Source: an uncultured Clostridia bacterium (lineage in GTDB: Bacteria; Bacillota; Clostridia; Oscillospirales; Oscillospiraceae). Taken from it: 8,241 nt of DNA. The notes under the pieces are model-generated. The model was not told where the DNA came from. It worked only from the letters and a program-made list of their open reading frames with translations, and made no database searches. The DNA lies in contig CAMVOG010000095.1 of NCBI GenBank assembly GCA_947169005.1, forward strand, positions 1 to 8,241, written 5' to 3'. The first letter of the stretch is position 1. Every line of letters starts with the position of its first letter. The translations under genes and the position numbers were made by a program. Of this stretch, positions 6,330 through 8,241 are shown piece by piece.

Positions 6330-6626
6330 ATGGCAAAGATCCAGGATAACTATGAGGTCATGTATATCATCGACCCCACGAAGACCGAGGAAGAGACCGC
6401 CGCTATCGTTGAGAAGTTCAAGGCTCTCATCGAGGCGAACGGCACTCTGACCGAGATGGAGGAGATGGGCAAGCGTAAGCTGGCTTATCTCATCAACGAC
6501 TTCTCTGAGGGCTATTACGTTCTTGCGAAGTTTACCTCTGCCCCCGATTTCCCGGCTGAGCTGAAGCGCGTTCTCGGTATCACCGAGGGCATCCTGCGCT
6601 CCCTCGTGACCCTCGTGAAGGGCTAA
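6330..6626 (+). CDS. rpsF: 30S ribosomal protein S6
   Basis: S6 is a small-subunit protein that binds 16S rRNA on the platform as a heterodimer with S18. The 98-residue product has the normal length and the family pattern: 'YEVMYIIDP' (8-16) forming the first strand, the signature 'GKRKLAYLI' (47-55), and a 'YYVLAKFTS' strand (62-70) followed by the closing helix 'PAELKRVLGITEGILR'. It is the first gene of the operon, behind a consensus promoter. Its AAGGAGG (6316-6322) is 7 bases from the ATG, a strong ribosome binding site. The next gene, ssb, uses a Shine-Dalgarno that overlaps the rpsF stop codon. Codon choice is somewhat more U-ending than in the neighbouring metabolic genes, in keeping with high expression. 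Confidence 0.98.
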   Translation: MAKIQDNYEVMYIIDPTKTEEETAAIVEKFKALIEANGTLTEMEEMGKRKLAYLINDFSEGYYVLAKFTSAPDFPAELKRVLGITEGILRSLVTLVKG

Positions 6627-6636
6627 GGAGGCCATT

Positions 6637-7146
6637 ATGCTCAATCACATTGACCTGATGGGTCGTCTCGCCCGCGATCCCGAGCTGCGCAGGACCCAGA
6701 GCGGCATCGCCGTTACCAGTATCCGCATCGCCGTGGACCGGGACTATTCCTCCCGCGACGGCGGCGAGCGCCAGACCGATTGGATCGACGTGGTGGCCTG
6801 GAGAGGTACCGCTGAGTTCATCAGCAAGTATTTCACCAAGGGCTCCATGATCGTCGTGTCCGGCAGGCTGCAGACCCGCGATTGGACGGATCGGGACGGC
6901 GGCAAGCGCACCAGCGTTGAGGTCGTGGCCGACAACGTCTATTTCGGCGACAGCAAGCGCCGGGATGGCGGCAACGGCGGCAGCTACGGCGGCAGCTACG
7001 GCGGCAACGGCGGCTACAACAACGGGGGTTACTCCGGCAACGGAGGCGGGTATTCCGGCTCCGGCTATGGCGGCGAGGGCAATTACGCTCCCGCTCCCAT
7101 CGAACCGAATTTTGAGGCTGAGGACGACGGCGAGCTGCCGTTCTGA
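6637..7146 (+). CDS. ssb: Single-stranded DNA-binding protein
   Basis: SSB coats and protects single-stranded DNA and recruits replication, repair and recombination proteins. The 169-residue protein has an N-terminal OB-fold (about 1-106) beginning 'MLNHIDLMGRLARDPELR', with 'TDWIDVVAW' (47-55) and 'GSMIVVSGRLQTRDW' (69-83). A flexible linker very rich in Gly, Tyr, Asn and Ser (about 110-149) follows, then the acidic tail ending 'DDGELPF' (163-169), the partner-binding tip (commonly D-D-x-I-P-F). A 12-bp tandem repeat lies in the linker. Its AAGGAGG (6625-6631) overlaps the rpsF stop codon (TAA, 6624-6626) and is 5 bases from the ATG, so translation is probably coupled to rpsF. Its place between rpsF and rpsR marks it as the housekeeping ssb. 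Confidence 0.97.
   Translation: MLNHIDLMGRLARDPELRRTQSGIAVTSIRIAVDRDYSSRDGGERQTDWIDVVAWRGTAEFISKYFTKGSMIVVSGRLQTRDWTDRDGGKRTSVEVVADNVYFGDSKRRDGGNGGSYGGSYGGNGGYNNGGYSGNGGGYSGSGYGGEGNYAPAPIEPNFEAEDDGELPF
6976..6999 (+). repeat. 12-bp tandem repeat (two copies) in the ssb linker
   Basis: The unit GGCGGCAGCTAC occurs twice in a row (6976-6987, 6988-6999), coding Gly-Gly-Ser-Tyr twice. Related GGCGGCAAC and GGCGGCTAC units follow. In-frame repeats of this kind change linker length by whole codons without breaking the protein. Confidence 0.9.
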
Positions 7147-7171
7147 TCCCGGCTGTATTCTTGAACGGATT

Positions 7172-7176
7172 GGAGG
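7172..7176 (+). promoter_or_regulatory. Shine-Dalgarno that fixes the TTG start of rpsR
   Basis: GGAGG lies 8 bases before the TTG at 7185. The in-frame TTG at 7161 would place this site inside the coding region and would add eight residues not seen in normal S18 proteins. I see no ATG or GTG at a usable distance; the GTG at 7203 would remove six residues and has no ribosome binding site at a normal distance. Confidence 0.85.
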
Positions 7177-7184
7177 TTCAGGCA

Positions 7185-7433
7185 TTGAACAACGAGAGAG
7201 AAGTGAAGGGCGGCGCCCGTAACCGCAAGCGCAGAAAGGTTTGCGCGTTCTGCGTCGACAAGGCCCAGTATATCGATTATAAGGATACCGCGAAGCTGCG
7301 TCGTTATCTTTCCGAGCGCAGCAAGATCCTGCCCCGCAGGACCACGGGCACCTGTGCCATGCATCAGCGTGAGCTGACCGAGGCCATCAAGAGAGCCAGA
7401 CAGATCGCTCTCCTGCCCTATGTGACCGACTGA
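7185..7433 (+). CDS. rpsR: 30S ribosomal protein S18, zinc-binding (C+) form
   Basis: S18 pairs with S6 on the 30S platform and contacts 16S rRNA and mRNA. With the TTG start at 7185 the product has 82 residues, the usual size. It has a basic N-terminal tail, the core 'YIDYKDTAKLRRYLSERSKILPRR' (29-52), and the conserved ending 'AIKRARQIALLPYV' (67-80). Four possible zinc ligands are present: C20 and C23 (CAFC) and C57 and H60 (CAMH). This matches the C+ type of S18, which binds zinc; many bacteria carry only the C- type or both. It is the last gene of rpsF-ssb-rpsR, 38 bases after ssb, and is followed at once by a strong terminator. Confidence 0.96.
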   Translation: MNNEREVKGGARNRKRRKVCAFCVDKAQYIDYKDTAKLRRYLSERSKILPRRTTGTCAMHQRELTEAIKRARQIALLPYVTD

Positions 7434-7443
7434 TCAAAAAGTT

Positions 7444-7480
7444 AAAAAAACCGGCTGCCTATCGAGGCAGCCGGTTTTTT
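7444..7480. terminator. Bidirectional intrinsic terminator between rpsR and deoD
   Basis: A perfect 10-bp stem (7451-7460 with 7465-7474) encloses the loop ATCG. It is flanked by seven A on the left (7444-7450) and six T on the right (7475-7480), which can extend the stem with A-U pairs. It provides a U-tract in both directions, and both the rpsR operon (plus) and deoD (minus, stop at 7492-7494) run into it. Confidence 0.95.
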
Positions 7481-7491
7481 GCGCTTGGCTT

Positions 7492-8223
7492 TTACGCGTT
7501 GTCCCAGGCCAGGTCCAGGGCGATCTCCATCATGTCGGTAAAGCTGTTCTGCCGCTGCTCGGCGCTCAGCTCCTCACCGGAGAAAATGTGGTCGGAGATT
7601 GTCAGCAGGGAGAGGGCCCGTTTTTTGGAGGCCATGGCCTCCAGATAGAGGCCCGCGGTCTCCATTTCCACGGCCCGCATGCCCATGGCCCGGAAGGCCT
7701 CGTTGGCGTGGGGGTTGGCGTTGTAGAAGGGGTCCGTGGTCAGCACGGGGCCCACGTTGGCGTGGACACCCTTGGCCTCCGCCAGCTCCACGGCCCGGCG
7801 CAGCAGGGCGAAGTCCGCCGTGGGGGCCAGGGTGGCGGGGAAGTCGTACTGATGGGCGAAGTTGGAGTTGGTGCAGGCGCTCATGGCCAGCACCAAGTCC
7901 CGCACATGGGTGTCCTCAGACAGGCCGCCCGCGGAGCCGATGCGCAAAATCACGTCCACCCCGTAGAAATTGTAGAGCTCGTGGGCGTAGAGGCACATGG
8001 AGGGCACCCCCATGCCGCTGCCCATGACGGAAATGCGCTTGCCCTTATAGGTTCCGGTATAGCCCAGCATGTTCCGCACGGTGTTGAAGCAGACCGCGTC
8101 GGTGAAATAGGTCTCCGCCACCTTTTTGGCCCGCAGCGGGTCCCCGGGCATGAGCATGACCTTGGCGATCAGCTCGGGATCGGCCTCGATGCAGGCCGAG
8201 GGAGAGGAAAGGATTTTACCCAT
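7492..8223 (-). CDS. deoD: Purine-nucleoside phosphorylase, DeoD type
   Basis: DeoD-type phosphorylases (EC 2.4.2.1) cleave purine (deoxy)ribonucleosides with phosphate to free base and (deoxy)ribose-1-phosphate in purine salvage, normally as a cytoplasmic hexamer. From ATG 8223 the protein has 243 residues, the usual size. It shows the phosphate loop 'MPGDPLRAK' (25-33), 'GSGMGVPS' (68-75), 'RIGSAGG' (94-100), the ribose-binding 'VEMET' (185-189), and 'SDH' (210-212) with catalytic D211, plus R224 equivalent to E. coli R217. D211 predicts use of adenosine-type as well as 6-oxopurine nucleosides. The His near the N-terminus that a neighbouring subunit usually donates to the ribose site is Cys here (C11). 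AGGAGG (8232-8237) is 8 bases before ATG 8223 but only 2 before ATG 8229, so I prefer the shorter form. The promoter lies outside the window. Confidence 0.96.
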   Translation of the reverse strand: MGKILSSPSACIEADPELIAKVMLMPGDPLRAKKVAETYFTDAVCFNTVRNMLGYTGTYKGKRISVMGSGMGVPSMCLYAHELYNFYGVDVILRIGSAGGLSEDTHVRDLVLAMSACTNSNFAHQYDFPATLAPTADFALLRRAVELAEAKGVHANVGPVLTTDPFYNANPHANEAFRAMGMRAVEMETAGLYLEAMASKKRALSLLTISDHIFSGEELSAEQRQNSFTDMMEIALDLAWDNA

Positions 8224-8231
8224 TTGCATAA

Positions 8232-8237
8232 CCTCCT
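8232..8237 (-). promoter_or_regulatory. Shine-Dalgarno of deoD, favouring the second ATG
   Basis: AGGAGG on the minus strand is 2 bases from ATG 8229 and 8 bases from ATG 8223. The second distance is optimal, so translation most likely begins at 8223 (MGKIL). Confidence 0.8.
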
Positions 8238-8241
8238 GCGC

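Noticed and set aside
1..8241. Signs of a mobile element, defence system or CRISPR array.
   Set aside because: I found no transposase, integrase, terminal inverted repeats, regular spaced repeats or compositional break. All genes are housekeeping or common transport functions.

Overview
The window looks like an ordinary chromosomal stretch of a high-GC, Gram-positive anaerobe of the class Clostridia, perhaps an Oscillospirales-type gut bacterium. The signs are strong GGAGG-type ribosome binding sites, SigA-like promoters, a membrane-anchored RNase Y, a DeoD-type phosphorylase and the rpsF-ssb-rpsR operon, with GC near 60% by eye. The taxonomic placement is inference from these traits; no rRNA or marker search was possible. 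I see no insertion sequence, prophage, CRISPR array, tRNA or rRNA.

Layout. Positions 1-259 (minus) hold the start of a ModE-like winged-helix regulator that runs off the left edge. It is preceded by rny (318-1886, minus), encoding RNase Y, which ends in an intrinsic terminator only 18 bases before the regulator's start codon. A gene-free stretch (1887-2221) holds two divergent promoters: one for rny, with an inferred leader of about 174-186 nt that has several hairpins, and one for a cation diffusion facilitator (2222-3355, plus). A MATE-family exporter (3458-4819) has its own promoter and is followed after 47 bases by an aspartate kinase (4867-6192), with no visible terminator between them. 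A consensus promoter at 6227-6254 drives rpsF-ssb-rpsR (6330-7433), which ends in a strong hairpin that can terminate from both sides. The last gene, deoD (7492-8223, minus), converges on that terminator.

How the genes relate. The clear functional unit is rpsF-ssb-rpsR: S6 and S18 sit together on the small-subunit platform, and SSB is their usual operon partner. RNase Y (mRNA turnover), aspartate kinase (first step to Lys/Thr/Met) and DeoD (purine salvage) are housekeeping genes. The two exporters are probably efflux functions; metal-site residues of the CDF protein hint at manganese rather than zinc.

No previously undescribed system is evident. The points most worth a second look are the His-to-Cys change at a normally conserved ribose-binding site of DeoD, competing hairpins in the rpsF leader (a possible S6:S18 feedback site), the long structured rny leader, and the regulator gene placed directly behind the rny terminator.
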